This document shows, one piece after another, positions 54,742 to 63,395 of a DNA stretch of 64,000 bases. The stretch is taken from positions 4,898,001 to 4,962,000 of the forward strand of contig NZ_AP022569.1 in the NCBI RefSeq assembly GCF_010727945.1, given 5' to 3'. The translations under genes and the position numbers were made by a program. This DNA is from Mycobacterium cookii (lineage in GTDB: Bacteria; Actinomycetota; Actinomycetes; Mycobacteriales; Mycobacteriaceae). The notes under the pieces are model-generated. The model had not been told where the DNA came from. It worked only from the letters and a program-made list of their open reading frames with translations, and searched no databases. How positions within the stretch are numbered: the first letter of the stretch is position 1; each line of letters starts with the position of its first letter.

Positions 54742-55631
54742 CAGCTGGTGATCCGATCACCGGCACGCAGCAGGGCACTCGGTAAGTCATGGCCGACAAC
54801 CGATCTCGCGACCTCCGCCGCGGCGACAGCGGCCTGCAGGTCGACGTCGACCTCGATGCCGCTGTCGCGCAGCAGGTATACCAGGTCTTCGGTGGCGATA
54901 TTGCCGGTGGCGCCCGGCGCGAACGGGCAACCGCCCAGCCCGCCGACCGATGCGTCCAGTCGGGTGACGCCCGCCTGGACCGCCGCATAAGCGCTGGCCA
55001 GTCCCGCGCCTCGGGTGTTGTGGAAATGCCCGCCCAGCGGCAGCTCGTCGATGACCGGACGCAGTTGCGCGATCAGCGAACTCACCCGCCCCGGTGTGGT
55101 CGTGCCGATCGTGTCGGCGATGGCGAACCGGTCGACGCCGTGATCGCAAGCGAACGCCGCGATATCGAGCACCCGCTGGGGCGGCGTGGGCCCCGCGAAC
55201 GGGCAGTCCCAGGCGGTGGCGACGATGACCTCGACGGTGACGTCGGCGTCGTGGGCGATGGCGACGATGTCGTCGATCTGCTCGGTGGCTTCGGCGCTGC
55301 CGCGCCCGACATTGGCCTGACTGAACGCGTCGCTGGCCGCGACCACGTATTCGATCGAGCGCAGGCCCGCGGCGACCGCGCGCTTGGCGCCGTTGGGACT
55401 GGCCACCAGCGCGGAGAATTCGATGTCGGGATAGTCGTGCAGGTGCGCGGCGAGTTCGGCGGCGTCGGCCATCGACGGCACCTTCGAGGGGGAGACGAAC
55501 GCGGTCGCCTCCACCTCGCGGACTCCGGTGGCGGCGACGGCGGCGAGTAGTTCCAGCTTGGCCGACAACGGGATCGGCTTCTCGATCTGCAGCCCGTCGC
55601 GCAGGGCCACCTCGCGAATCTGGACTCTCAT
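54741..55631 (-). CDS. HMG-CoA lyase-like protein (DRE-TIM metallolyase)
   Basis: A 296-residue TIM-barrel lyase of the hydroxymethylglutaryl-CoA lyase family. Seen: EVALRDGLQ (R11 and D12, substrate and metal), VEATAFVSPSKVPSMAD, GGHFHNTRGAG with metal-binding His, and VGGLGGCPFAPGATGN with the catalytic Cys. Real HMG-CoA lyases cut HMG-CoA into acetyl-CoA and acetoacetate; relatives cleave other 3-hydroxy-3-carboxylic CoA esters. It is coupled to the CoA-transferase (ATGA overlap), so the transferase may make its CoA substrate. Confidence 0.92.
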   Translation of the reverse strand: MRVQIREVALRDGLQIEKPIPLSAKLELLAAVAATGVREVEATAFVSPSKVPSMADAAELAAHLHDYPDIEFSALVASPNGAKRAVAAGLRSIEYVVAASDAFSQANVGRGSAEATEQIDDIVAIAHDADVTVEVIVATAWDCPFAGPTPPQRVLDIAAFACDHGVDRFAIADTIGTTTPGRVSSLIAQLRPVIDELPLGGHFHNTRGAGLASAYAAVQAGVTRLDASVGGLGGCPFAPGATGNIATEDLVYLLRDSGIEVDVDLQAAVAAAEVARSVVGHDLPSALLRAGDRITS

Positions 55632-56830
55632 ACGACCTCCTCGGCGCGTAGCTGCTCCAGTTCTTCGGGGGTCTTGCCGAGCAGGCCGATGAAGACGTCG
55701 TCGTTGTGTTGGCCCGGATGCGCCGAGCCGGCGTTGCGCACGCCGCCGGGCGTTTCCGAGAGCACCGGCGTCACCCCGGGCCCCAGCACCGGGCGAGCCA
55801 GTCGCTCGTCGTAGTGTTCGACCAGCATGCCGCGCGCCCGCAGCTGGGGATCGTTGACCACCTCGGCGACCGTGTTGATCGGACCCGCGATCACGCCTGC
55901 GGCGCTCAGGGTTTCGATGATCTCGTCGGGTTGTCGTTCGGTGGCCCAGCTGCCGATGATCTTGTCGAGCTCGTCTTGGTTGCGGCCGCGGGCGCCGTGA
56001 TCGGCGAAGCGGTCGTCGGTGGAGAGCTCCGGTCGTCCCATCGCCTGGCACAGCCGGGCGAACACGGTGTCCTGGTTGGCCGCGATCACCACCCAGGAGC
56101 CGTCGGCGCTGCGGTAGATGTTGGACGGCGCGATGCCTTCCAGGCGGGTTCCCGACGGGCCCCGCACCACGCCGCCGACGTCGTAGTCGGGAATGGTGGA
56201 TTCCTGCACGGCCAAACATGATTCGGTGAGTGCCACGTCGACGACTTGTCCGCGTCCGGTGACACTGCGGCGATACAGCGCGGCCAGTGCACCCTGTGCG
56301 CCGAACATCCCGGCCAGGCTGTCGCCCAGCGACAGCGCCAGCCGGGGCGGCGGCCCGCCAGGGAAGCCGTTGAGGTGTCGCAGGCCGCTGGCGGCTTCGG
56401 CGACCGAAGCGTATCCGGCCTTGTGTGCGTCGGGGCCGGTCTGCCCATAACCTGACACTCTGACCAGGATGATGCCTGAATTACGTTGGCTGAGAACGTC
56501 GTATCCCAGGTCCCATTTCTCCAGCGTTCCCGGGCGGAAGTTCTCCACCACGATGTCGGACTTCTCGACGAGGTCGAGGAACAGCTCGCGGCCGCGAGCT
56601 CGGCGCAGGTCGAGCGTGACGGCCCGCTTGTTGCGCGCATGCACGGTCCAGAAGACGTGGTTCCCGTCGACTTCGGCCTGCCCCCAGGTGCGCAGCGGGT
56701 CCGGCGCTCCGGGCGGTTCGACCTTGATGACGTCGGCGCCCATGTCGCCGAGCAGCCGGCCGGCGAACGGTCCGGCGATCAGGGTGCCCAACTCCAGCAC
56801 CCGGATGCCATCCAGCGGACCCGTGGTCAC
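55628..56830 (-). CDS. Family III CoA-transferase (CaiB/BaiF type)
   Basis: A 400-residue class III CoA-transferase. Seen: GIRVLELGTLIAGPFAGRLLGDMGADVIKVE (given by LELGTLIAGPFAGRLLGDMG), NKRAVTLDLRRARG, VVENFRPGTL, and the active-site aspartate in LSLGDSLAGMFG (D170, matching D169 of formyl-CoA transferase). It moves CoA between carboxylic acids. The GTG start overlaps the stop of the alpha/beta hydrolase. By position it activates a ring-cleavage or hydrolysis product for the lyase that follows. Confidence 0.94.
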   Translation of the reverse strand: MTTGPLDGIRVLELGTLIAGPFAGRLLGDMGADVIKVEPPGAPDPLRTWGQAEVDGNHVFWTVHARNKRAVTLDLRRARGRELFLDLVEKSDIVVENFRPGTLEKWDLGYDVLSQRNSGIILVRVSGYGQTGPDAHKAGYASVAEAASGLRHLNGFPGGPPPRLALSLGDSLAGMFGAQGALAALYRRSVTGRGQVVDVALTESCLAVQESTIPDYDVGGVVRGPSGTRLEGIAPSNIYRSADGSWVVIAANQDTVFARLCQAMGRPELSTDDRFADHGARGRNQDELDKIIGSWATERQPDEIIETLSAAGVIAGPINTVAEVVNDPQLRARGMLVEHYDERLARPVLGPGVTPVLSETPGGVRNAGSAHPGQHNDDVFIGLLGKTPEELEQLRAEEVV

Positions 56831-58023
56831 GTAGTGCCTGCGAACTTGTGGCGAACCAGCCAGTCCGTGACCACGGTGACGGCTTCGCGCAATTGAGCGC
56901 GCTGATCGGGTCCGGCGTAATAGTGCGTGGCGCCGTGGATTTCGTGCATCTCTTTGTCAGGGTGGCCGATGGCCTCGAAGAGGCGCCGGGTGTGGCTGGG
57001 CGTGCATGCGTCGTCGGCGAGGTTGCCGATCACCAGGGCGGGCACCGCAATGTCGCGCCCGCAGTCGACGCCGTCGCCGTGCGCGTCGTCGTAGCTCCAC
57101 TGCGACAGCCAACTGCGCAGGGTGCAGAACCGGGCCAGGCCGACCGGGCTCATGTTCACCACTTGAGGATCACCCAGATAACAGGTTCCGGGAACCCGTT
57201 CGTTGGGATCGACCGTCGGATCCAGCCACCGCGGGTCGGCCATGGTGCCGTGCACGACGAATCCGAACTCGGCTACATCGCTACCGGGGCGCCCGCTTGA
57301 CTTCAACTCGGCCAGTTTTTCCTTGACCCAGGCGGTGATGCGCCGGTTGCGGTCGATCTGAGCCTGCCGGTAGCGGACCAGGAATGCCTCGCTGTAGGGC
57401 GGTTGATTGGGGTTGTCCGGGTTGTACAGGTCGAGTTCCGGATCGCGTTTGGTCGGATCGGATTCGTCGAGGATCGACCCGTCCAGCCATTCGGTCAGCG
57501 TGCCGTGCCGGCTGATGTGGGCTGCCAGCAGCATGATGCCGTCGGCGGCGGGCAGATCGAGTTTGGTGAGATCGGGTCCGTCGCCGGACGGGCTGGACGT
57601 GACGGTCGCATGCTGGGCCTGCTGCTGATAGAACACCGACAGCGAACCGCCGCCACTCCAACCGGCCAGCACCACCTTCTCGTAACCGAGGCGGTCCTTG
57701 GCGTCTTTGATGGCGGCGCCGAGATCCTCGATGACCTTCTCCATCAGCAACGCAGAGTCGGTGCCGCGGAATCGGCTGTTGCAGTAGATGACGTGGTGGC
57801 CGGCCCGCGCCAGCGCGTTGATCATCGGCAGGTACGCGCCGCCGCCGATCGGATGCATGAACATCAGCACGGTGTCCGACGGGTTGTCTTTCGGCTTGAG
57901 CAGGTAGCTCTCCAGGACGGTGATTTCGGCCAGCCCGCCGTAGACGTCGCGGACCCCGGAATTGTTCTGGAAGGCAACCAGATACGGGATCCGGTCGTAG
58001 TCGTGCTTCACCGCTGTCGTCAT
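56827..58023 (-). CDS. Alpha/beta hydrolase of the HGD operon
   Basis: A 398-residue alpha/beta hydrolase. Seen: MFMHPIGGGAYLPMINALARAGHHV around the oxyanion region, the nucleophile elbow VVLAGWSGGGSL with Ser, and C-terminal ALVIGNLADDACTPSHTRR (Asp) plus GATHYYAGPDQ (His), completing the triad. It is longer than the 300-residue standard because of a cap insertion. It lies second in the operon after the homogentisate-dioxygenase-like gene, with AAGGA before its ATG. It may hydrolyse the ring-cleavage product in place of a fumarylacetoacetase, which is absent here. That is inference. Confidence 0.9.
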   Translation of the reverse strand: MTTAVKHDYDRIPYLVAFQNNSGVRDVYGGLAEITVLESYLLKPKDNPSDTVLMFMHPIGGGAYLPMINALARAGHHVIYCNSRFRGTDSALLMEKVIEDLGAAIKDAKDRLGYEKVVLAGWSGGGSLSVFYQQQAQHATVTSSPSGDGPDLTKLDLPAADGIMLLAAHISRHGTLTEWLDGSILDESDPTKRDPELDLYNPDNPNQPPYSEAFLVRYRQAQIDRNRRITAWVKEKLAELKSSGRPGSDVAEFGFVVHGTMADPRWLDPTVDPNERVPGTCYLGDPQVVNMSPVGLARFCTLRSWLSQWSYDDAHGDGVDCGRDIAVPALVIGNLADDACTPSHTRRLFEAIGHPDKEMHEIHGATHYYAGPDQRAQLREAVTVVTDWLVRHKFAGTT

Positions 58024-58034
58024 AGCTGCTGTCC

Positions 58035-59126
58035 TTAGTGTTGTCCGAGATCGTGGGCGAGTACTTCTGCCGACGGCGTCAGCCGTTTGCGGGTGTCGAT
58101 CGCGATCACCTGCCAGTCGACGCGCGAGTAGTCGTCGAATTTGCGACGGGCACGCTCGCGCGCTTTCTCCGGCGCGCCGTGGTGAACCCCTTGCGGGGCA
58201 TGGGAAATCAGTCCGGGCGGCATCGGAATGCCGTACAGCGAACCGCCGTGGAAGAACGCGATCTCGTCGTAGTCGACGTTACGGTGATACCACGGCGTGC
58301 GTTCGGTACCCGACACGCTCTCTGCCGGTTTGGGCAGGAAGTTCATCACGTAGACGCCGGTGGCCTGCATGAACAGGTGCACGGTCGGGGGCAGGTGGAC
58401 GCTGTCGGAGGTGACGACGTTGTAGTCGGCGATGTTGAAGGTGAACGCGAAGTTGTCGCCACGCCATCCTTCGACATCGAGCGGATTGTGTTGGTAGTAC
58501 AGCGTTGTCGGGCCGCCCTCGTGGACGAGTCGGACCTCGTATTCGTCGCGCCCATCGTCGTCGAGTGGCTCGGGTTCGGGAATCACGGCCTGCGAGGGAT
58601 CGAACGGAAAGTGCCGGCCCAGTGCTCCCGGTGGCGGCACCCGGAATTCGTCGGTGGCCTCGATCAGCAGCATCGTGGTCTCGGTGTCGGGGGACTGCCG
58701 CCAGGTGCAGGCCTTGGGCAGGTACACCCAGTCGCCGTCGCGGTAGCGCAGCGGCCCGAACTCGGTCTCCAGCAGACCGGTGCCCTGATGCACGAAGCAC
58801 AGCAGGTCGCCGTCGACGTGGCGGACGTAGAACGGCATCGGTTGCTGACGGCGGGACAGCGAGACCCGGCAGTCCTGGTTGCTGAACATCAACAGCGGCC
58901 CGCCGCGCGCGTCGGTCGCGTCGCCGGGCTTGAGCTCACTGGACAACACGTCGACGGGGCGTAGCGGACCCTCCGACCGGTAGGCGGTCGGGTCGTTGCG
59001 GCGGTACAGATTGGCGGTGCGGCCGGTGAAACCGCCGCGGCCCAACTCGTCGTCCTTCAGCCCGTCGAGGTCGGCGTGCAGGCGGCGCGGAGTCTTGCCT
59101 TTGCGCAGGTGGATGAAGGATTCCAT
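58035..59126 (-). CDS. Homogentisate 1,2-dioxygenase-like ring-cleavage enzyme
   Basis: A 363-residue cupin-fold protein of the homogentisate dioxygenase (HGD) family, shorter than classical HGD (about 440). Seen: the iron-ligand region YHRNVDYDEIAFF (H281, E288) and GLISHAPQGVHHG (H315 or H316), which parallel HGD H335, E341 and H371; also GDLLCFVHQGTGLLETEFG and YRDGDWVYLPKA, typical cupin turns. HGD opens the ring of homogentisate to maleylacetoacetate. Here no maleylacetoacetate isomerase or fumarylacetoacetase follows, so the substrate may differ. GGAGC precedes the ATG, and an inverted repeat lies 44-61 nt upstream. Confidence 0.88.
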   Translation of the reverse strand: MESFIHLRKGKTPRRLHADLDGLKDDELGRGGFTGRTANLYRRNDPTAYRSEGPLRPVDVLSSELKPGDATDARGGPLLMFSNQDCRVSLSRRQQPMPFYVRHVDGDLLCFVHQGTGLLETEFGPLRYRDGDWVYLPKACTWRQSPDTETTMLLIEATDEFRVPPPGALGRHFPFDPSQAVIPEPEPLDDDGRDEYEVRLVHEGGPTTLYYQHNPLDVEGWRGDNFAFTFNIADYNVVTSDSVHLPPTVHLFMQATGVYVMNFLPKPAESVSGTERTPWYHRNVDYDEIAFFHGGSLYGIPMPPGLISHAPQGVHHGAPEKARERARRKFDDYSRVDWQVIAIDTRKRLTPSAEVLAHDLGQH

Positions 59127-59169
59127 AACAGCTCCAAGGGTGCGACGGCGGTGGCGGCGGGGCGGAACT

Positions 59170-59187
59170 GAAAGTGAGATTACTTTC
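59170..59187. promoter_or_regulatory. Inverted repeat upstream of the HGD operon
   Basis: GAAAGT-GAGATT-ACTTTC is a 6-bp inverted repeat with a 6-nt spacer in the 146-nt divergent region between the HGD-like gene and the SRPBCC gene. It is a candidate site for the operon's TetR regulator or part of a promoter. Confidence 0.35.
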
Positions 59188-59272
59188 TCTTTTGGTTCGG
59201 CACAAGGGGCCGGGTGATCGCCGATTCAGCGGGTCTTGATGATTTTTGCAACCCGGCGGAGTCTCTACTGAC

Positions 59273-59761
59273 ATGACCAACGACACGATCACCGCAACCA
59301 TCACCATCCCGGCTCCGGCCGAAACCGTGTTCGACGTCCTTGCGGACCCCACAACGCACGCTGCGATCGACGGGACCGGCTGGGTGAGAGAGGCCCTGGA
59401 CGGCGAGCCGATGACTCGCACCGGCCAGATCTTCCGGATCGCGATGTATCACGACAATCACCCCGCCAAGAACTACGAGATGGCCAACAAGGTGGTCGCG
59501 TTCGACCGTCCCGACACCATCGCCTGGGAGCCCGGTCAGGACATGGCGCACGACGGGAACCTGACATTCGGTGGCTGGATCTGGCGCTACGACCTGCGCG
59601 ACGAGACACCGTCCGAATCCCACGTCACGCTGACCTACGACTGGTCGGCAGTGCCACCGGAACTTCGCGAGCACATCCCGTTCCCGCCGTTCGATCCCGC
59701 GCATCTAGAGAATTCGCTCAAGCATCTGTCCGATCTGGCGGCGGCCCGAGTCACCAGCTGA
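59273..59761 (+). CDS. SRPBCC family protein
   Basis: A 162-residue START/AHSA1-like protein. Seen: ITIPAPAETVFDVLADPTTHAAIDGTGW at the start, cited as IPAPAETVFDVLADP, the family's opening strand and helix, then GGWIWRYDLRDE and a C-terminal helix HLENSLKHLSDLAAARV. The start is ATG 59273; a GGCGGAG lies about 14 nt upstream. It diverges from the HGD operon and converges on fadB4. Probably binds a small hydrophobic molecule; function unknown. Confidence 0.87.
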   Translation: MTNDTITATITIPAPAETVFDVLADPTTHAAIDGTGWVREALDGEPMTRTGQIFRIAMYHDNHPAKNYEMANKVVAFDRPDTIAWEPGQDMAHDGNLTFGGWIWRYDLRDETPSESHVTLTYDWSAVPPELREHIPFPPFDPAHLENSLKHLSDLAAARVTS

Positions 59762-59767
59762 GCCGGA

Positions 59768-60739
59768 TCAGTCCCGAATGCGCAGGACGACTTTGCCTTT
59801 CGCGGTGCGATTCTCCAGCGACGCGATCGCCGCGGCGGCCTCCTCGAGCGGGTAGACCATTGGCTCGGGCGGCGGCAACTGGCCCGAGGCGAGCAGCTGC
59901 TCGAGCGCGGCCCACTGCTCGGCCAGCGCGTCGGGGTGCTTTCCTGCCCAGGCGCCCCAGCCGACACCCACCACGTCAATGTTGTTCAGCAGCAGCCGAT
60001 TCACCTTGACCGTGGGGATCTCGCCGCCGGTGAAGCCGATCACCAGCAGCCGGCCTGCCGGGGCAAGTGAGCGCAGCGAGTCGGTGAACCGGTCTCCGCC
60101 GACCGGGTCGACCACGACGTCGACGCCGCGACCGCCCGTCAGTTCCTTGACCGCGTCTTTGAACCCGTCGGCCAGCACGACATCGGTCGCTCCGGCTGCC
60201 TTGGCGATCTCGGCTTTGTCCTGAGTGCTCACGACGGCGATGACGCGCGACGCCCCGAGCACCGGCGCCAACCGCAGCGCCGACGTGCCGATGCCGCCGG
60301 CGGCGCCGTGTACCAGCACCGTCTCACCGGCCTGCAGCCGGCCGCGGACGGTTAGCGCGAAATACACCGTCAGGTCGTTGAACAGCAGACCCGCGCCGGC
60401 GGCGAAGCTCACGTTGTCCGGCAGCTTGAACACCCGGTCGGGCTGCAGCACCGCGACTTCGGCCATGCCGCCAGTGAGCATGGTCAGCCCGACGACCCGA
60501 TCGCCGGCCCTGACGTGTGCGCCCGACGGCGCCGAGCGGACCACGCCGGCGATCTCGGCACCCAACACGAACGGCGGGTCCGGCCGGTACTGGTAGAGGC
60601 CCCGCGTCAGCAGCGCATCGGGGAAGGCCGCTCCCGCGGCGTGGACGTCGACGACAATTCCGTCGCCGCTGGGTTCATCGATCTCGCCGACCTCGACGCC
60701 GTCCGGGCCATCGAGTCGCGTCAACTGTGCCGCGCGCAT
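59768..60739 (-). CDS. fadB4: Quinone oxidoreductase / zinc-less alcohol dehydrogenase (FadB4-like)
   Basis: A 323-residue medium-chain dehydrogenase, the same length as M. tuberculosis FadB4 (Rv3141), which lies near Rv3143 and nuo there as well. Seen: GETVLVHGAAGGIGTSALRLA, the NADPH-binding loop of quinone oxidoreductases, VVDPVGGDRF, and LGAEIAGVV in the N-terminal domain. The zinc-binding cysteines of true alcohol dehydrogenases are absent, so it is an NADPH:quinone or enoyl reductase. It starts 11 nt after the TetR gene, in the same direction, and is probably its target. Confidence 0.9.
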   Translation of the reverse strand: MRAAQLTRLDGPDGVEVGEIDEPSGDGIVVDVHAAGAAFPDALLTRGLYQYRPDPPFVLGAEIAGVVRSAPSGAHVRAGDRVVGLTMLTGGMAEVAVLQPDRVFKLPDNVSFAAGAGLLFNDLTVYFALTVRGRLQAGETVLVHGAAGGIGTSALRLAPVLGASRVIAVVSTQDKAEIAKAAGATDVVLADGFKDAVKELTGGRGVDVVVDPVGGDRFTDSLRSLAPAGRLLVIGFTGGEIPTVKVNRLLLNNIDVVGVGWGAWAGKHPDALAEQWAALEQLLASGQLPPPEPMVYPLEEAAAAIASLENRTAKGKVVLRIRD

Positions 60740-60750
60740 GCCAGCAGAGC

Positions 60751-61437
60751 CTACTGACGCGGTGGACCCGGCGGCGACGCCGGTGGCGGATGAATCGCGC
60801 GAGCCAGTCCGCCGACGATCAAATCGAGCCCAAACGCGAACTCGTCTTCCCAGGGCACCGGGAGGCTGTCCGCGACGGCGAAGGTGGCGGGGAACTGAAG
60901 CGGATCGAGGTTCTGGAAGACCTGGGAGAGGCCGTCGTCAACATCGGCGGGGATGCCGTTGAGCTGGATGGCGAAGCCCAGGATGTAGCGGGCCAATGTC
61001 GCGTAGGTGCGCGCGGCCAGCGCCGGTGGGAATTCGTTGGCGAGCAGGAATGCGATCATCCGTTCGCGGGCGGCCAGGGCGTTCGGCCCGACCGGCACGT
61101 GACCGGCGATCAGCGGCGTCACCTTCTGATGCCGGCGCAGCGCATCAAGCATGCTGTGCGCCGCCGCTTTACACGCCTCCTGCCACGGCATTGCGCTGAG
61201 GCCCGCGACGTCCAACTCGACCGTCCCGAAGATGTGATCGACGACGCTGGCGATCAGATCCGCACGGCTGGCGAAGTGCCGGTACAACGTGGCGGTTCCG
61301 GAATGAAGCCGCTGCGCCAGCGATCGCATCGACAGGGCGTCGGCCCCTTCGTCGTCGACGATCTGCAGAGCCGTCGCGACGATCCGATCCAGCGGGACCG
61401 GCGGGCGTCCGCGAGAGCGGGCGTGGCTGGTGGTCAC
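60751..61437 (-). CDS. TetR-family regulator upstream of fadB4
   Basis: A 228-residue TetR regulator with a C-terminal domain of the TetR_C type. Seen: GRPPVPLDRIVATALQIVDDEGADALSMRSLAQRL, given as its parts GRPPVPLDRIVATALQIVDDEG and LSMRSLAQRLHSGTATLYRHF, the helix-turn-helix, then ASRADLIASVVDHIFG. The frame is open to 61530; I use GTG 61437 because the protein family begins at the GRPP segment. It leads the fadB4 unit and diverges from the PPOX-type gene at 61518; no clear palindrome was found in the short region between. Confidence 0.88.
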   Translation of the reverse strand: MTTSHARSRGRPPVPLDRIVATALQIVDDEGADALSMRSLAQRLHSGTATLYRHFASRADLIASVVDHIFGTVELDVAGLSAMPWQEACKAAAHSMLDALRRHQKVTPLIAGHVPVGPNALAARERMIAFLLANEFPPALAARTYATLARYILGFAIQLNGIPADVDDGLSQVFQNLDPLQFPATFAVADSLPVPWEDEFAFGLDLIVGGLARAIHPPPASPPGPPRQ

Positions 61438-61517
61438 CGCGTCAGTATGGCGGCTCTTGACAGCGGACCGCAATAACGGCAACACTGTATCCATAAATAT
61501 CGACGAGGCTGGTGACC

Positions 61518-62072
61518 ATGCTTCTTCCACTAGCGGACGAGCCGTTTACGGTTCCGACCGACCGCGACATGCTGCCTTCGGAACGGCGCACATTCGTGCG
61601 CACCCACCGCACCTGTGTCTACGGCTACCGCCGGATGCACGATGGACCGGCGATGTCGATCGTCTACTACATTCCGACCGACGACGACGAGCTGCTGGTG
61701 TCCACCATGGCGGGTCGCGGCAAGACCAAAGCCATTGCCCGCGATGGGAAAGTGAGTCTCTGCATCCTCGACGAGCGGTGGCCGTTCGCTTATCTGCAGG
61801 TGTACGCCGACGCAGTGATCGAGCGCGATCGCGATCTGGTAGTCGACGTCATGATGGCCGTCGCCGGGCGGATGTCCGGCCAGCCACTCGGCGAGGAAGC
61901 TCGGCCATTCGTCGAAGCGATGGCCGCAGAAGAGAATCGGGTCGTCGTGCGGTGCCGGCCATACGCGACGTTTGCCCAACCGCCGCGGCATCTGCATCGC
62001 AACGATCAGGAGGAGGTCATCACGCACTGGGTATCGGGCACGGTCGCATGGGACGCGGCGGACCCGGTCTGA
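61518..62072 (+). CDS. PPOX-class F420/FMN-binding protein
   Basis: A 184-residue split-barrel flavoprotein (pyridoxamine 5'-phosphate oxidase-like). Seen: PSERRTFVRTHRTCVYGYRR, MSIVYYIPTDDDELLVSTM, GRGKTKAIARDGKVSLCILDE, which is the cofactor-phosphate region of the PPOX group, and YADAVIERD. Mycobacterial relatives bind F420 and reduce small molecules. I use ATG 61518 with GAGG 9 nt upstream; GTG 61512 would be too near the RBS. The amidohydrolase starts 3 nt after its stop, so the two form one operon. Confidence 0.87.
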   Translation: MLLPLADEPFTVPTDRDMLPSERRTFVRTHRTCVYGYRRMHDGPAMSIVYYIPTDDDELLVSTMAGRGKTKAIARDGKVSLCILDERWPFAYLQVYADAVIERDRDLVVDVMMAVAGRMSGQPLGEEARPFVEAMAAEENRVVVRCRPYATFAQPPRHLHRNDQEEVITHWVSGTVAWDAADPV

Positions 62073-62075
62073 ATC

Positions 62076-63395
62076 GTGAGTCGCCTTCTGCTGCGCGGAG
62101 CCACGGTGATTACCATGTCGCCGAATCGGCCCGACGCAGAACGTGTTGACATTCTGGTGGAGGACGATCGGCTCGCCGGCATCGGCGAGTCCCCCGATCG
62201 ACGCGACGCCGACGTCGTGGAGTTACCAGGGCGCATTGTCATTCCTGGTCTGATCAACGCTCATCTGCACACCTGGCAGAGCGCGCTCCGCCTCAAGGGC
62301 GCTGACTGGACGCTGCCGCAGTACCTGCACAACGTGCATGGCGACGTAGCGCCGCGATACACCCCCGACGATATTCACATCGGCAATCTGGCCGGTGCGT
62401 TGAACCAAATAAATTGCGGAACAACGACACTGGGCGACTGGTGCCACAACTGCATCACCCGTGAGCACACTGACGCGGCAGTGGAAGCTCTTCGGCAGTC
62501 TGGAATCCGTGCCGTTTTCCTGCACGGCACACCACAACGCGACCCTCCCGATGCCGCGCATCCGCTGGACGACATCGATCGGCTGCTCGACGGTCCGGGC
62601 GGCGCAGGGGAGTTGCTGACCGTTGGATTGGCCGTCCGGGGTCCGCAATATTCGACACCCGATGTGGCGGTTGCCGATCTGCGTGCGGCCGACGAACGGG
62701 GTCTGATCGCCTCGATGCACCAGAGTGGTGGGAGCCCGACGGGCGCATGGGAAGCGGTACGCACCGCGGTATTGTTAGGTCCTCGCACAAACGTCGTGCA
62801 CGGCGCCGGCCTCACCGACGAGTGGCTCGCAACGCTGGTCGACTTAGGCGTCAGTTTCACCACGACGCCGGAAAATGAACTCGGTCAAGGCCACTGCGTA
62901 CCGATGACCGGACGACTATTGGCGCTCGGTACCGCGCCGTCCCTTGGCACCGACACGGACACCGCGGTGTCCGGGGAGGTTCTGACCGCGGCACGCATCG
63001 CGTTGGCCCATCAGCGTGGCCTTGACCACGAGGAGCATCGCTGCGAGACCGGGATGATGTCGACGAGGGCGTCCATCAGTAGCAAGCAGGCGCTGTCGTG
63101 GGCGACCGTCGAAGGAGCACGAGCACTTGGTCTCACCGATCGGGTTGGCCGACTCGAGCAAGGCATGCAGGCAGATTTGGTCGTCATCGACCCTCGGTCG
63201 CTGAACCTCTGGCCGGCCCACGACCCGATTGCCGCCGCGCTGCACGCGGGTGTCGCCGATATCGAGGCGGTGATGATCGCGGGACGATGGCGCAAGCGCG
63301 ACCACTCTCTGATGGATATCAATTCCGACGAAGTCAGAAACAGGCTGCGCGAGTCCGGCGAGCGGTTGCTTATGAGGCACTCGTCAGCCTGGTGA
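62076..63395 (+). CDS. Amidohydrolase (ATZ/TRZ, cytosine-deaminase-like)
   Basis: A 439-residue metal-dependent amidohydrolase. Seen: NAHLHTW with H63 and H65 as metal ligands, GLIASMHQSGG (third His), NVVHGAGLTDEW (fourth), and PSLGTDTDTAVSG with the catalytic Asp, the full metal site of deaminase/chlorohydrolase enzymes. C-terminal GRLEQGMQADLVVID is the typical final beta sandwich. It hydrolyses an amide, amine or halide on a ring; the natural substrate is unknown. GTG start 3 nt after the PPOX gene. Its last 26 nt overlap the convergent amidohydrolase. Confidence 0.92.
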   Translation: MSRLLLRGATVITMSPNRPDAERVDILVEDDRLAGIGESPDRRDADVVELPGRIVIPGLINAHLHTWQSALRLKGADWTLPQYLHNVHGDVAPRYTPDDIHIGNLAGALNQINCGTTTLGDWCHNCITREHTDAAVEALRQSGIRAVFLHGTPQRDPPDAAHPLDDIDRLLDGPGGAGELLTVGLAVRGPQYSTPDVAVADLRAADERGLIASMHQSGGSPTGAWEAVRTAVLLGPRTNVVHGAGLTDEWLATLVDLGVSFTTTPENELGQGHCVPMTGRLLALGTAPSLGTDTDTAVSGEVLTAARIALAHQRGLDHEEHRCETGMMSTRASISSKQALSWATVEGARALGLTDRVGRLEQGMQADLVVIDPRSLNLWPAHDPIAAALHAGVADIEAVMIAGRWRKRDHSLMDINSDEVRNRLRESGERLLMRHSSAW

